A stretch of 64,000 bases of DNA, taken from Kuschelorhynchus macadamiae (Eukaryota > Arthropoda > Insecta > Coleoptera > Curculionidae). Shown in pieces: positions 45,830 through 57,412 of the stretch. The first letter of the stretch is position 1. Each line of letters begins with the position of its first letter. The notes beneath the pieces were generated by a model. The model was not told the origin of the DNA. It was given only the letters and a program-made list of their open reading frames with translations, and ran no database searches. The DNA lies in assembly GCA_030620095.1 (NCBI GenBank), contig JAUTXW010003388.1, forward strand, positions 513,585 to 577,584, given 5' to 3'. The translations under genes were made by a program, and so were the position numbers.

Positions 45830-45955
45830 CTAGCTAGCTGGCTTTTTGCCCCGGTAATTTTCTTCGTCTTCACTTCCTCTTTTTGTTGATGCAGCCTCAA
45901 ACTGTCGCCAATCTTGGCAGCACTGGATCCGATTTTTCGTTTTCGCCCTTGGCAT
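45830..45955 (-). CDS. Small basic ORF, doubtful
   Basis: A 41-codon frame reading MPRAKTKNRIQCCQDWRQFE AASTKRGSEDEENYRGKKPA S, in a locally GC-richer stretch. Its charged composition and lack of AT-bias artefacts make it a little more gene-like than other small frames, and it might be a first coding exon. I do not recognise it. Confidence 0.15.
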   Translation of the reverse strand: MPRAKTKNRIQCCQDWRQFEAASTKRGSEDEENYRGKKPAS

Positions 45956-46537
45956 GTGACCTGTCAAATGTCTAATTAGTCAACAAATAAAATCTTGATT
46001 TGATTCCCTCATTTTTCTATGATGTAGGATCAGTTGCACTTTGCAGCAGAAATTTAAATTCAAATTAAGTAAGGTCGTAAATATTCTTAATTAGTTTAGT
46101 GATCAATTAGTTAATAATAATAGCTTCAACAAAGCATTAATTTAATGCATCTCGTTATAACGCATTAGGTAAGTTATTTTTTATACAACATATATAAAAT
46201 AATTTCAAAAAACATGTAGGTAAAGGTAATAGAAATAAGAAATATTTGTATTAAAATACATTACATTTTCCATTTTCGGTTGTTGAACGTTAATTAGTTG
46301 CTATTAAATATCTACCTATTTTCTATTAATTGCTATAAAATTATAACATTGTTATTTACTATTTTATTATTGTAATTTCCTTAAGCTTTTTCCTCGGTTT
46401 TTTCATGAATTTCCATTAAGAAAAAATTTATACAGTCCCTACCAATCATTTGGTATAATTTAAAGTCAAGTTTGAAAATGTCCCTTTTTTGTAAAAAATT
46501 CTGTCCAACAAAAGGTCACATTTATCCTGATTTTTAG

Positions 46538-46700
46538 AGATATGTTGGACATAGTAGGTACTACAGCTGTTAAATATGCTTTAAATCAATTAACTGAGGC
46601 CTGGTCCTCAGCGTGCCCTGTCAACTCTGACTTCCAAAGTGTGGTTCTGCCTATAGCTAGGAGGCTATTGGCGAAACTAGATGCAAACAAAACATTCGTC
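46538..46700 (+). other. Unassigned exon-like open segment
   Basis: After TTTTTAG at 46532-46538 the frame reads MLDIVGTTAVKYALNQLTEA WSSACPVNSDFQSVVLPIAR RLLAKLDANKTFV and stops. Codon composition is more coding-like and GC-richer than its flanks, with amphipathic helices. No strong splice donor follows. Not recognised; possibly an exon or retained coding scrap. Confidence 0.3.
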
Positions 46701-48812
46701 TGAAGATACTATATCCAGAAATAATGTTAAACTCCTAATTAAGTGAGCTCAAAATGAAAACAGCCAGTTGGAGATAATCAATATCTCAGCTGCCACATTT
46801 ACTTATATATTTATTTATGAAATACAGCATCTACAGCAATTATGCCATGAAATTAATCAAGGTTGAATCATGAAAAAGCATACCTATTTAAACATTTTTA
46901 GAACTTCCAAATTTACAGGGAAAAAACTATTTTTCTGACAGCTGTCAACATATTTTTTGTTTATTAAATTATGCCACTATAAGTTCATGAAACTGAAAAC
47001 TGTAATTAAAAATTTTAAACAGTTCAAAAGTTGAAATACTTTTTTTATACATTACGCCACTAAAACTTACATGACACTCTGAAAGCTGTATTTAAATTTT
47101 TTAAGTTGTTTAGAATTTATGGAAAAAAATAGTTCTTTTTGATACATGCTCTTTCAGAACTGGAGATACACCCTGCTTACAAAAACATCTCTAAAGCTGA
47201 ATTTATACAGGCAAATAACATAAAATAAAATAAAAATAATCATACTATGAAATTAATTTAATCATATTAAAAAAAGAACTAAATATTACAAATTTTTTGG
47301 TACTACTTGTATATTTACATTTATGATGTTGTTCTATATCTAGTTTTGTTTCGTTGTCTCCATCCTCATCCAAATTTATTATATTTGGTTTAAAATATAT
47401 CTGTTATTCAGAGTAACATAAGAATTTTCTATTTAACTTAAATTATAAGCTGGATTGTTCAAACTACCTGGGAGAATAACATAAAGCAAAAGTATAATGT
47501 CCTTCAGGTGTATTTATCAAAGGGGTCATAGACCATGGTTGCAATGGATTTCTTGATTCTCCTACAAAGCAATATATATTTTTTAGATTGTAGATTGTTC
47601 TATTGCTAAATTAAGACTGCTATGGTAATTTATTAGTTAAAAAAAATTAAATAGTTTCTAATTTGAACACATTTATGCAAGCAAGTATACCTTTAGTTCT
47701 ACCAGAAAGAAGACAACTCTTCAACCAGCATAAAAGTGAGGCCTCATGCTTTAAATTAATAGTCTGACCCATTTGAGAGTCTATAAAACTTAAGAGAATA
47801 TTTGAGGTATCAAATAAATAAGGGTTGCAACCAAGACTCCTCAGGATAGGCCTCCCCAAAATATAATATAGTTTAAATCAGATATATTAAGTGTAAAATA
47901 TCTTAGGACATTCACTGTTAGTTTAGTTATAAGATGGCATATGGATTTAATAATAAATATTTTTAATTCAGAAAATATACGTATTTTCTTTTATATAACC
48001 TTTCTCTGAATGTAATGACCTGTGACACAGCTTCCTCCAGAAGCTTAGCCTATGTGTATGTCCAAATCATCATACGTGTATTCTTTATAGGTGATTTTCT
48101 CGCTACATCGTGACCAGAATAATAAAATTGTCAATATTGTTTCTAATCCTACTGTAAAAAAAATTATTTCTTAAAATACTTAAATTTACCACATAATTAG
48201 CAATAGGATTTTCAGTTTTTTATGGAATTTGTAAGGTCTAAGTTCATTGAGTTATCATTAATTTGATGAATACAATTATTGCATCTGTGGTTTGAATACA
48301 AGGGTTATCAAATTAGGCAGAGAGGCCACAGCACAAATTTTGAATCGCATAGAACATATAGATAGTTCATGGTTAATATGATTCTAAATATATACAAAAA
48401 TAAATTAAACTACTGGTTTGCCAAACTTTTTCTTGTCACAAGTTTATTTAATTAAATTAATTAGAGTAACAACAGCATTATTTTTCTAACTACTCAAAAC
48501 ATATGAATGGAATATATATCAGATATAGAGCAATACTTGTAAGTTAATAATAACTTGCCTTACCTTACCTGATCGGAAGTAGCCATCACAAGACCTCTGG
48601 GTGGGTAATTTTTAGGTCTTTTACTTACCTTACTGAACAATTTTCTTTTTTAATATAGAAGTTTAAACTTTTCTCTAGACAGAAAGTCCTCTTTCTGTCT
48701 TTAAATATGTAATTATGTTATAAAAATAAGTGGTTAAGATGAATATTTATAGGACAAATGATATTCTTATTAATTTATACGTATGTACTGCATTTCACAA
48801 AAGATAATTAAG
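46701..48812. other. AT-rich sequence, nothing recognised
   Basis: No frame above about 70 codons and no known element end. Two related stretches (TTAAACAGTT.AAAAGTTGAAATACTTTTTTTATACATTA and similar at 46960-47140) suggest local tandem duplication. Confidence 0.4.
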
Positions 48813-48990
48813 TATTTATTTATTTATTTATTTATTGCACTTAACAGATTCCTTACAAGAATTCATCCTATTACAAAGTACAAAATCGAACTAAAAATTA
48901 AATATAACTAAAGAACATGATCTAACCTATTTCTTAGGGATCTATAACTAATGTTAAAAATATCAACATCCTATATTATAGTATTTTATA
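48813..48990 (-). mobile_element. LINE 3' tail fragment
   Basis: (ATTT)n at 48813-48836 then TGCACTTAACAGATTCCTTA, read on the minus strand as a LINE 3' UTR ending ...AAGTGCAATAAATAAATAAA. No coding part left. Confidence 0.55.
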
Positions 48991-49101
48991 ATAATAATTC
49001 CAGCATATAGTTAATACACAAATTGTAAACATTTATTTAATAAAAAGATACAACCAAATATATTGATAAAAAAATATGTTGTAAAATATCGCTTATATAT
49101 A

Positions 49102-49580
49102 CAGTGTGTCCCAGATTCGCTTCTCTATACAGGGATCTCAGCTCCTATTATACCTACAGCAAAGGTTAAATGGGGAAACTTTTAGAGGAAACTTATTGCA
49201 TTCGATATCCGGCTTCAGATTTACGATCAATTAATTGTTTTTGGAAATATCGGGGAAAAACCGAAAATGGCGGATTTCGTTTTTGGTCAGTATATCCAGA
49301 ATGGTAAATTTGACAGCTGCCAAAATGTGACATTATTTGGACACATTTTTAAGACAAATAAGATGGCGTATACGACACGTCTTCATTGTTTTTTGTTAAC
49401 CCACAACCCCCCTCAACTTTCATTTTTCTTATGGCCGCTCTATTGGATTTTTCGATTTTTGGAAAGAGCTTAAAATTTCAAGTCTACTGACATTTCACAA
49501 GTGCATTAAAGATGTTAGTATCATCGAAATATTACACTTCGTAAAGTTTCAGTTTTTCTAAGGAGGCCATGATTTAAAGT
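49102..49580 (+). repeat. Left long terminal inverted repeat
   Basis: Reverse complement of 50965-51444 with scattered substitutions; contains the start ATG-bearing but non-coding frame at 49267. Confidence 0.88.
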
Positions 49581-49779
49581 AATGTTAGCTCTCAATGCTT
49601 TTCTAAGGAGGCTATGATTTATCTGTAACAAAATTGGATTTTGACTTTGACGTTAAGTTAAATAGTTGAAAGTATTAAAGCCGTGTTTTAAGAAGTAGTT
49701 ATTAATATAATATATATTAATCGCTTTTATCCCAATAAAATCATAAATCTGACACATAAATTGTCAAAACCTATAGAAA

Positions 49780-50386
49780 ATGGCCGGCATTCCATATTCA
49801 AATGAAGAAAAGGTTGAGATGTTAGCTCTGTACTTCCAATCATACAGAAACGCCGACGTTACCTCAGCAAGGTATTTGGAGATGTACCCTGAATGATGGC
49901 AGCCTCATAAAACCCAACTTAGGAAAATCATAGTTAATTTAATTAACCATGGTGCCTTCGAACAACCTAGAAGCGGATACAATAATTACATTGAAAATCG
50001 AGACAGAAACATTTTACAAGCTATCAACGAAAACCCTAGTGCTTCGGTAAGAACTGTAGAACAGGAAACTAATGTGCCAAAATCAACAGTACAGAGAGTT
50101 TTAAAAAAGAATAAGTACCATCCATACAAACCCATAATAGTGCAAGGACTTATGGAAACTGATTTTCCAAGATGACTACAGTTCTGTGAGTGGTATAGTA
50201 GGAGATGTAATGAAAATCCTGATTTTGTAAATCATGTCTTGCGGTCCGATGAGAGCAGGTTCACGAATTATGGAGTCTTTAATAGGCACAACCGTCATCA
50301 TTGGGCTGTGCAAGATCCTCATGAAGTGGCAGAGAGACATCTACAGATCAGATTTGGAAGTAACGTTTGGTGTGGGATCATTGGTA
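49780..50386 (+). pseudogene. Transposase with DUF4817-type HTH, truncated
   Basis: ATG at 49780: MAGIPYSNEEKVEMLALYFQ, the helix-turn-helix (DUF4817) found at the N-terminus of insect Tc1/mariner-like transposases; then TQLRKIIVNLINHGAFEQPR, ENPSASVRTVEQETNVPKST, VQRVLKKNKYHPYKP, LQFCEWYSRRCNENPDF, LRSDESRFTNYGVFNRHNRH HW (first catalytic Asp in SDESRF), VWCGIIG. TGA codons at about 49893 and 50173 interrupt it. It stops at GGTAAGTTA before the second and third catalytic residues, so the protein could not transpose. Confidence 0.85.
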
Positions 50387-50964
50387 AGTTAATCTAACCA
50401 ATCTTTTTTAAATAGGCACCAAATGATGGTCAAATAGTAATCTTTGCTTTTTGTTTAGTTCTTTAATGATACCAAAAGAGTATAATCTAATAAAAAAGAA
50501 GTAAAACGTTCTACTCTAGTCAGTCAACTTACTTTTTTGATATTATATTACATTTTTATTTAATCATTTTGTATTGTAGTTTCGAAGAACGTATAAAAAT
50601 AGAATTGGGTTCTATAAATTTATTAACACTTTATCTGAATTTTCTGCAGAGTTAGCTAATTCTCTAAAATTATTTTGATTGTCTGAATTTAATGATTTAT
50701 TATTACCCGGGAAGCCTAGTTCTTGCATTATGTGAAAAAAATACCATATTAATCAAATGTAGAATTATTTTTCGATTTTCATTAGCATTCAGCTGTATTT
50801 CGGAATAATTTAAATTTTAATGCGCAAGGGGTTTGTTCTTTTGATATTTTACACACTTACAAAGTAGTTAAAGCTCATTTAGATTTTTTAAGTCGTTATT
50901 TACGGTCATGTATTGAAAATTCAATGCGTTCAATGAATTACTTACTTATTAATGTCATCTTGTG

Positions 50965-51444
50965 ACAAATAAATCATGGCCTCCTTTAAAAACATTGAAA
51001 CCTTATTTACAAAGTGTGATATTTTGATGACAATCTTTAATGCACTTCTGAGATATCACTAGACTGGAAATTTTAAGCTCTTTCCAAAAATCGAAAAATC
51101 CAATATAGCGGTCATAAGAAAAATTAAAGTATAGGCGGGTTGCGGGTTAACAAAAAACAATGAAGACGTGTCGTATACGCCATCTTATTTATCTTAAAAA
51201 TGTGTCCTAATAATGTTACATTTTAACAGCTGTCAAATTTACCGTTCTGGATATACTAGCGAAAAACGAAATCCGCCATTTTCGGTGTTTTGCCGATATT
51301 TCCCAAACTTATTGATCGATCGTAAATCTGAGGCCAGATATCGAATGCAATAAGTTTCCTCTAAAACTTTCCCCATTTAACCTTTGCTGTAGGTATAATA
51401 GAAGCCGAGATCCCTATAAAGAGAAGCGAATCTGGGACACACTG
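50965..51444 (-). repeat. Right long terminal inverted repeat
   Basis: Partner of 49102-49580; ends GGGACACACTG followed by TA. Confidence 0.88.
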
Positions 51445-51449
51445 TATAG

Positions 51450-51790
51450 TTATTACAATGTAGTATTATTCTACCATTAGTTGTCTTTCTTAAAAATTTC
51501 TCAAATGAATCTGATTTTGTAGACTATTCTTTATTTTCTGTGGCAAACAATTAAACACAACCAAACCCCTTTGGTAAAGTGTTTTATTAATACTCCTTTT
51601 ATTTTTCATAAATACATAAAAATGTTGGTTGGATATGTATCTATGGACTCATTCATGACAAGTTTTTCTATCAAGTAGTGAGGCATTAGTCCATTTTTTA
51701 TCTTTTAAATAAGAATCAGTATTTGATACTTCAAAAACTGTACTGATTCTACAGAGAGCCAATTTAATGCCTTTAGAATATTTTTTATGG
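51450..51790 (-). mobile_element. LINE C-terminal fragment
   Basis: Minus strand: YLKDKKWTNASLLD and, across breaks, QHFYVFMKNKRSINKTLYQR GLVVFNCLPQKIKNSLQ, similar to the fragment at 31038-31319. Confidence 0.65.
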
Positions 51791-51869
51791 GTATATCTTA
51801 AGAGGATCATATCAAGTCAAAAACAAAAAGTGTCCACAGTAATATTGAGAAAAAAAACCCATAAGAAAT

Positions 51870-54180
51870 CTGAAAATATAAGACTATGAGGGGCAGGAAA
51901 TGGAGAAGTGAGAGAAGTCAACGTAATAACCCTCAGTCAGGTACAAAGAGCTGTAGATTTGGCAGATAAATAACAAGAATTTAACCCTGATGGGAGATTT
52001 TTGGATAGTGAAAGGGGCGATGTGACAGATATTTTCCATGGGGTGAATGATGTGGATGAAAATAATCAGCCCCAGCAAAATTCAAGTAACACATCAAGCC
52101 AATTAACAAGTGTGCCCAATAAAAAGTGGTTCTTTGTTAGTCGGGCTTCTAATTCATCTACCTGCCAAGCGGTGATGAAGTATATCAGATAGAAGATATA
52201 CAAAATCATTTAAAGTGGGGATAGAAAGTAAATATGCTAAAGAGGTGGAAAGCAGTGATTTCTGGCCACAATTTATATCATGTAAAAGTTTCATATTTTG
52301 CAGAAATGACCAAGTAGACTTCTCAACAAGGGAATCGATCTAAATTTAATAATCCAAACTGGTTTTTAGGCATGAGGAACTGCAGGAATTATTAGATGAC
52401 AGAAAGCAACATCACATTTTTATATTATATTGTAGTTTTATTGCAAATGATGCCAAGTATCGTAGTTCTCACTGAAACAAGGACTACACCAGATATGGAT
52501 GATGGGGAAATAAACGTACCTGATTACAATGTGATACCGTGTGATGCCCTCAATCATCACACTGGTGGTGTTTTAATATTTGTGAGAAATGATTTGAGCT
52601 TTGAGTATGGCAATAAGTATATTGAAGATGGAATACTTTGGTGTCAGTTTTTGAACGTCAATTTGAATAGAGTCTGCTGGACTGTAGGAGGGCTGTATCG
52701 CTCACCTAGTGGAAGTGTAGCCGCGTTTTTAAATAAACTTGAGGACAACGCTTCCATGGATAGAAAGTGTGTATATGTTGGAGATTTCAATATTAATTTT
52801 GAAGATGGTAATAATTTTTATTGTAAAAAATTGATATATGTTTTAGACACGTTAGGTATTGAGCAAATTATTAAGGAATGTACTAGATGTGTTAATAATA
52901 GTAGTACTCTCATTGATTATGTATTAACAAATGTAGAATTTGTGCAATGATATGTACTTAAGGCACCTAAATTAACAGGCTATTCAATGGTAGGTATTAA
53001 ATTAGACAATAAAGTAAATACTTTCTGTGTTGATAATAGAATATTTTTTCAAGATGTTTGGATCAACAGGCATATCTTAAAATTAATTTAAATTTACTAG
53101 AATGTAGGTGAAATAGTGATACTTCTGATGTAAATGTTATATATAATGATATCAAAGAGAAATCTGAGCTAATAGTTAATAGTCATTATCCAATAAAAGA
53201 GACTGATAATAATAATGATAATATTCCTTGGTATGACAGAGGGGAGCAAGAAAAATCAATTGATAGAGATAATGCTTACAAACTTTACCAAAATTGTAGC
53301 AATAGAGATAATAGAGAATTTTTATAGAATAATTATAAAAGAAAGGATATTGTTGTAGATTTATTAAAAAAGAAAAAATGTTAATGTTTTGAAAATAAAA
53401 TCGATGGAAATAAGAACAATTGTAAAGAAATGTGGAAATTAAATATCTTGGTTTTATACTTGATACAATTTTCCTAAAAAAAAACATGGTAAATATATCA
53501 AAAAAGAAATATTAAAGAAACTTATTTTTTTCCAGAGTAGCAAAACATTTTTTTTTGTATGCAAGTATGACTATTTTTACAACCATTATTCAGCCACACT
53601 TTGATTACTGTGCTACTTTATTATATCTGTGGACCCATTCAGTCTCTTCAGATTCTTTACAATAGGGGAATGAGAATAATACTGAAATGTAATCGGTGCA
53701 CTCCCAATGACTTGATGTTCAATATTTTGAATTGGTTTTTAGTGATACAAAGATTGTACTACTTTTGAATGGTTTTTCTTTTAAAGTTGAGTAGAGGTTT
53801 AATCCCAGCATATTTTGATGAGTTTGAGAGTAGTGAGAGTATGTTGTACTTCTGGTACAGTATGAGATTCAGTCATGCTGTACCAGAAGTATCAATAATT
53901 TCCACATAAGAAGAACTAACACTATATTTTCTATGCAGACCTTATTTTTTAAAGTATTGAATGAGTTTAATTGCTTACCTGCGAATACCAAGAGTGCAAG
54001 TAGTGTAAGGGCATTTAAGAGTGATTTAAGAAAACACGTTGGTACCTGACATGTATAGTTTGTTAAGTTTTAAAATTTTTAGTGTTGTCATTTTTCTAAA
54101 TGTTTTTTTTTTAAATATATGTAATTTATTGTTTAAGTAGTAGTCCTATTTCAAAATAAAGTTTCATTATTGCATATCTC
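51870..54180 (+). mobile_element. LINE with ORF1 end, endonuclease and broken RT
   Basis: 52001-52192 and following scraps (KWFFVSRASNSSTCQAVMKY, SSDFWPQFISCKSF) look like an ORF1 C-terminus. Endonuclease 52396-52947: VLTETRTTPDMDDGEINVPD YN, HHTGGVLIFVRNDLSFEYG, GLYRSPSGSVAAF, YVGDFNINFEDG, STLIDYVLTN. Between 52950 and 53540 the linker is decayed and most of RT deleted; IIQPHFDYCATLLYLW at 53577-53625 and a C-terminal part to 54050 survive. AATAAAG at 54155-54161 near the 3' end. Confidence 0.75.
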
Positions 54181-54204
54181 TTTCTGCCCCCAAAATTATT
54201 CACA

Positions 54205-55192
54205 TATAAATAAATAAATCTTTATTTTGCACTTGGCTATCATAAATTTCAACAAATACAGAATTTTCTAAATTACATTATTGCGTAAATAAGCAAAAAC
54301 CTTTTTATTAAATAATTTAAAATTAGTTGCAGTTTTGATATCATCCGGCAGTGCATTAAAATAGCGAAGACCGTCATAAAAAAGTGTTCGCTGCAAACCT
54401 GTTGATTTGACAATATTATAATGTTGAGCAGATCTTATGTTGTATGAATGAAAGTTCAAGAAATATGTTTAAATATTTGGGTAAAAGATTATGTTCAGTC
54501 TTGTATATTAAAATTAGATTTGATTTTATAATCCACTGCTCATTGATTAACCAATTCAGTACTTTCAACATACTATGTATTGGTGTATATTTATTGCATA
54601 TTCCTAATATAATACGGATCACTTTATTCTGCTGAATTTGTAGCCTGTATATTTCTTGTTTCGTACAAGAAGTAAGCAGATAACAACAATAATCTAAATG
54701 AGGGAATATTATACATTTATAACATTTTAGTCCAATAAGATATATAACAGGATATTCAGGAAAAAAATTCAATTATAGCTAATTTTTTACAAAGAAAATT
54801 AACATGCGCAGAAAAACTTAATGGGAGGTCTAAAATAATACCTAAATATTTGATTTCGTCTAGAAAGGTAATGAGGTCTTCATTTATATACAATGACAAA
54901 CTTAAGTCAGTAAATTTTTTGCAGTTGGTTTTGGATCCAATTACCATAGCTTTTGTTTTTGTAGAATTTAGTTTTAATTTATTTTGACATATTATTTAAA
55001 ATATTGAGTTCGCTGTTCAGAATATTGATCATATCTTGATAGTTTTTGCCCGAAATTGAAATTAGGGTGTCACCTGCAAATAAACTAATAAAACATTTTT
55101 TAGGTGTCTATAAATGTCATTAATATATACGACAACCAAAGGGGCCCTAACACAACACCCAATACACTAATATTTTTTCAGATACTTTAGTG
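54205..55192 (-). mobile_element. LINE, 3' part (split by hAT)
   Basis: Starts with minus-strand tail (AATAAATAAATCTTTATTTT at 54211-54230). Minus-strand text: KVSEKILVYWVLC (decayed GVPQG region), KTKAMVIGSKTNCKKF, ITFLDEIKYLGIILDLPLSF, YKCIIFPHLDYCCYLLTSC, QIQQNKVIRIILGICNKYTP, TGLQRTLFYDGLRYFNALPD DIK. Continues at 57413 in frame (RTRIDT + KVSEKI) once the hAT and one CTTTAGTG are removed. Confidence 0.85.
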
Positions 55193-57404
55193 CAGGGGTG
55201 CTCAAACGGTCGATCTCGATCGACCAGTCGATGGCGAGTGCTTTTTGAGTAGATCTCGAGAAGAAAAATTTTTTTAATAAGTAGGTACTTAACTAAACTA
55301 CAAATATTTATTACGTAATAAAATAACACTCTGCTAGCGGCAAAAGGCGGCTTTATCAAAAGAACGCGCGGTACTTATCAAAGAAAAGCCACGTTTTTTA
55401 TTCTTGCCACTTTTCTAAACATTTCGGGCGGCGCGTTTGACGGTAGCATTCGAGACTTTTGTTCACGACGATATAAATGTGGCGGTTGCAGGAATTGGAG
55501 TCATTCTGTTGAAGGCAATACTACGTCGATACAAAGTTTATTATTAAATAGTACAAAATGAGTGCAGCAAAGAAATCTAAAACGTATCATTTTAATAACG
55601 ATTGGGAGGAAGAATTTTTGTTTTGTATGGTGAAGGATAAGTGCATTTCAGTTGCAATACCTAAGCGTGGTAACCTAGAGAGGCATCATAAAAACTATGA
55701 AAAGGATTTTCCGCCACAGAGTGAATTAAGAAAACGAAAAGTACGTGATTTGATAACTTGTTTGAAAAAAGAACAACCCATGTTCACAAGACCATCCAAA
55801 CAATCAAAAGCTGCTACGATCGCGTCATTTAAAATATCTCATATATTGGCGAAACACAAGAAACCATTCGAAGATCGATTGGTTGTGAAGGAAGTATTTA
55901 TTGAAGCGGGTGAGACTTTATTTGGAGATTTTAAAAATAAAACAGAAATCATGTCTGCTATTAGAGAACTTCAGTTATCTCGTCCGACTGTCACAAGGCG
56001 TATTGAAGTCATGAGTTAGGACATGGCAGATAAACTAAAAGATGATATCATGGAATGTACATACTTTTCTTTACAGTTCGACGAATCCACCGATATGACA
56101 GACACTGCCCAGCTGTGTTTGTTATTCGGATGGTATTCAATGACATATTGGCTACGGAAGAATTTTTGACAATCATTCCTCTAAAAGGGAAGACCCGTGG
56201 CGAAGATATATATGACGTTTTCTTCAATTTTGTAAAAAACTACAAGCTATCAATATATAAATTAGTGTGCATTACATCCGATGGAGTACCAGCAGTGACT
56301 GGAAACAAAAACAGTTTTGTGGCATTGTGTCGAGCTAATGAAGATTTCCCTTCATTTTTTTCAATCCATTGCATTATACATCAACAAGTTTTGTGTTCAA
56401 AAGTTTTAAACACGAAGGAAATTATGGGCATTGAAACAAAAATTGTGAATTCCATCCGTGCACGTAGCTTGCAACGGCGGCTCTTTAAGTTGCAGTTGGA
56501 AGATAGGGAGTCAGCTGAACACACTGATTTAGTTTTTCACACGGACGTCAGGTGGTTGAGTCGCGGAAAATTCCTAATAACAGCTTTTCTAGATGAAAGA
56601 GGTGATGACACTCAGATGTTGAAAAACGAAAAATGGCTGACGGATTTGGCATTTTTGACTGACATCACAATGCACTTAAACACCATTAACTTGGAGCTTC
56701 AAGATAAAGGAAAAACTGTTATTGGGATGATTAGCGCAGTAAATGCATTCAAAAGTAAATTGCAACTTATGATAGATCAACTGAAAAGAAAGGATCTGAA
56801 ACATTTTCCGTCTTTGAAAGCAAGGAGTCCTCAGTTGAATTATGATAGGTATGAGGCTGAATTATCAAATATTTTGGGACAATTCGAAATGCGTTTTTAT
56901 GATAGTAAATTGGCAAATGTAGCATCATTTATGAGTTATCCTTTTTCATGTAAAAACATTGAGGAATTAGTCATCATATGTCATCATGCTTGCGATTAGC
57001 ACTCAGTGGTTACATACCATCTTATGAAAAGTATGCTGAGGACATGCAGTACCACGCTTCAACATCCAAAGTCACTCCTTAGTTAAGTTTAACACCATAT
57101 GTAACTCTTTTGTTTTGTGACAACCAATAAACTCGCAATTTTGAATAACTATGAGTTTTTTCATTGATATTGTAGAGAAGAACCTAACTAAACCTAACCC
57201 AAACCTTGACTAAAATAATGTATATTGTGCGGAAAGCTAATATCTATATATGCTATGGTACACCCTACCTAGGTAGGTAGGGTGTATGTATCGTGTATGT
57301 ACGACAACCCTGCATCACACATACTTGCAGCCTCTCAGAGTTGATCGTAAGTAGTCTAAAAATATTGAGGTAGATCGCCAGCAGTTCAAGTTTGAGCACC
57401 TCTG
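55193..57404 (+). mobile_element. hAT transposon (GTF2IRD2/SCAND3-like) with 8-bp target duplication
   Basis: Terminal repeats CAGGGGTGCTCAAAC (55193) and, mirrored, GTTTGAGCACCTCTG (to 57404), one mismatch. CTTTAGTG flanks both ends (55185-55192, 57405-57412). The start GC-rich region (55325-55500) resembles a promoter. The single transposase gene inside is in the plus direction. Inserted in a minus-strand LINE. Confidence 0.95.
55558..57080 (+). pseudogene. hAT transposase, GTF2IRD2/SCAND3-like
   Basis: MSAAKKSKTYHFNNDWEEEF then FCMVKDKCISVAIPKRGNLE RHHK: a degenerate zinc finger (C..C-containing, NLERH) typical of this clade, PPQSELRKRKV, ASFKISHILAKHKKPFEDRL, VVKEVFIEAGETLFGD, LSRPTVTRRIEVM and TAG at 56017. 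In shifted frames: FSLQFDESTDMTDTAQL (catalytic Asp), LTIIPLKGKTRGEDIYDVF, CITSDGVPAVTGNKNSFVAL (second Asp), FSIHCIIHQQVLCSKVL, VRWLSRGKFL. The frame ends at 56997; CLRLALSGYIPSYEKYAEDM follows in another frame. Nearly full length, few breaks, so a rather young copy. Confidence 0.88.
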
Positions 57405-57412
57405 CTTTAGTG

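Larger units (their letters stand above)
49102..51444 (+). mobile_element. Tc1/mariner-like element with long terminal inverted repeats
   Basis: Starts CAGTGTGTCCCAGATTCGCT at 49102 and ends with its reverse complement at 51444, between TA dinucleotides (49100-49101, 51445-51446). Left 49102-49580 and right 50965-51444 pair along about 480 bases, including CCATTTAACCTTTGCTGTAG, GGCGTATACGACACGTCTTC and GGAGGCCATGATTTA. This is far longer than usual mariner repeats. A truncated, stop-containing transposase fills 49780-50386; 50387-50960 is non-coding. A GGAGGCCATGATTTA / GGAGGCTATGATTTA duplication lies at 49562-49617. Confidence 0.9.

Noticed and set aside
47647..47859. 70-codon minus-strand frame
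   Set aside because: No recognisable motif, no supporting splice or repeat context; length expected by chance.
53176..53487. 103-codon minus-strand frame rich in Phe/Tyr
   Set aside because: Shadow of AT-rich decayed LINE linker; no motif.
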